Of a DNA stretch of 14,305 nucleotides, positions 13,512 to 14,305 are shown in pieces. This DNA is from an uncultured Clostridia bacterium (GTDB lineage: Bacteria > Bacillota > Clostridia > Christensenellales > Borkfalkiaceae): positions 1 through 14,305 of the forward strand of contig CANPZH010000025.1 of NCBI GenBank assembly GCA_947589335.1, given 5' to 3'. The notes under the pieces are model-generated. The model did not search any database. It was not told the DNA's origin and worked only from the letters and a program-made list of their open reading frames with translations. Every line of letters begins with the position of its first letter. The first letter of the stretch is position 1. The translations under genes and the position numbers were made by a program.

Positions 13512-14305
13512 ATGGTGAAAACAGACGTCTTTCGGGGCTACGGAAAAATCGGCGGTCTGAGCGCGCAGACTGCCGTCGAATGCCGCTTCGGCGGAGAGGT
13601 GGAGACGGTGCTCTCCGCGCATGCGAGCGCGGTGCTCATCGGCGCGGAGGCGGCGGACGGTGAGGTCCGTTACAGCGGGCGGGCGCTCTTTTCCATCGTG
13701 TATGAAGATGCGGAGAAGAAGGTCTGCCGTGCGGAGAAGGGGGTGGAATTCTCGGCGAAAGCCGCCTTCGACGCCTGCTGTCCCGCCTACACGGCGCGGG
13801 CGGTCCTCGGCACGGAGAACGTGTCCGTGCGGCGGGAGGGCGCGAGCGTGTACGTCTCGGCGCTGATCGGGGCGGATATCGCCCTCTACGGCGACCGCAC
13901 ATTCGAATACGTCACGGACGGCGATCTCGTCTTCAAACGGGAGACCGTCCCCGTCCTGACCGCCCATCTCTGCGGGGGCGCGGCGGAGGCGGACGACGAA
14001 TTCGAAACGGAATTCATCGGCGACATTCTTCTGCATGCGGAGACGGTCTGCCTGACGGACGTCGCCTGCGAAACTGGCTCTCTCCGCGTCGAAGGGGAGG
14101 TCAATCTCGGGATCCTGGCGCTCAAGGGGGAAAACGGGCTCGTCTCCTTCGAACGGCTGGTGCCCTTCCGGATCGACATCCCCTGCGAGGAGGCCGCGAT
14201 CGGGCAGAGCGCGGAGGCGCGGGTCTTCGTCACGGGCGTCTCCCTGCACGCCGACGCGGACGAGGAGCAGGGCAAGTGCAAGATCACGGCGGAGCTGTCC
14301 CTCTC
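13512..14305 (+). CDS. DUF3794 (SPOCS) domain protein, SipL-like spore coat/envelope protein, 3' end outside window
   Basis: The frame is open from ATG 13512 to the window edge: 264 codons and two bases, with no stop. Sequence and context suggest a DUF3794/SPOCS protein, the family of C. difficile SipL, which anchors SpoIVA and the coat to the forespore surface in the mother cell. Two related beta-rich repeats are visible: residues about 33-83 (VRYSGRALFSIVY.E as core) and about 171-225 (DILLHAETVCLTDVACETGS, then LRVEGEVNLGILALKGENG). The LysM domain that often ends SipL would lie beyond the window, so it cannot be checked. GGAG at 13501-13504 sits seven bases before the ATG; GTG 13515 is a less likely start. 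A sigma-E-type promoter precedes it, which supports sporulation-specific expression. The neighbour veg is divergent. The call is by recognition of pattern, not alignment. Confidence 0.72.
   Translation, partial: MVKTDVFRGYGKIGGLSAQTAVECRFGGEVETVLSAHASAVLIGAEAADGEVRYSGRALFSIVYEDAEKKVCRAEKGVEFSAKAAFDACCPAYTARAVLGTENVSVRREGASVYVSALIGADIALYGDRTFEYVTDGDLVFKRETVPVLTAHLCGGAAEADDEFETEFIGDILLHAETVCLTDVACETGSLRVEGEVNLGILALKGENGLVSFERLVPFRIDIPCEEAAIGQSAEARVFVTGVSLHADADEEQGKCKITAELSL

Noticed and set aside
1..14305. CRISPR array, prophage, transposase, toxin-antitoxin pair, tRNA or riboswitch
   Set aside because: I read both strands for regular repeats, cloverleaf patterns and known protein signatures and found none; all long frames are explained by the genes listed.

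Overview
The window is a GC-rich stretch of bacterial chromosome made almost entirely of housekeeping and sporulation-linked genes. G or C dominates third codon positions. SpoVT, a YabM-like flippase, a YabN-like MazG protein, Veg and a SipL-type DUF3794 protein together point to a spore-forming Firmicute. The GC-rich composition suggests an uncultured gut clostridium, possibly of the Christensenellales type. That placement is inference; no rRNA is present to test it.

Layout, left to right. (1) The 3' end of uvrA (nucleotide excision repair), then a class I aminotransferase one base later; these are co-transcribed. (2) A sporulation-linked cluster spoVT, yabM-like, yabN/mazG-like, in the order I recall from Bacillus subtilis, followed here by a dusB-like tRNA-dihydrouridine synthase and a terminator. 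spoVT has an unusual leader: a long hairpin contains its Shine-Dalgarno sequence and runs into a T-tract. A possible forespore (sigma-G-like) promoter inside it would start transcription past the left arm. (3) gyrB, with its own extended -10 promoter and a 15-bp leader hairpin, then gyrA. The 283-bp gap between them is filled largely by a MITE/REP-like inverted repeat. A large hairpin ends gyrA. (4) On the minus strand, an ArsB-type transporter with a clear vegetative promoter, preceded by veg. (5) On the plus strand, diverging from veg, a DUF3794/SPOCS protein related to SipL, cut by the window edge, behind a near-consensus sigma-E promoter.

I see no mobile genes, CRISPR array, phage, tRNA or rRNA, and no convincing new system. 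The points most worth a second look are regulatory or structural: the spoVT leader, the sigma-E promoter, the yabM/mazG junction (a 113-nt overlap that one extra A in a six-A run would turn into a canonical ATGA overlap), and the repeat between gyrB and gyrA. Long open frames opposite gyrB, gyrA and the transporter are by-products of GC-rich codon use.
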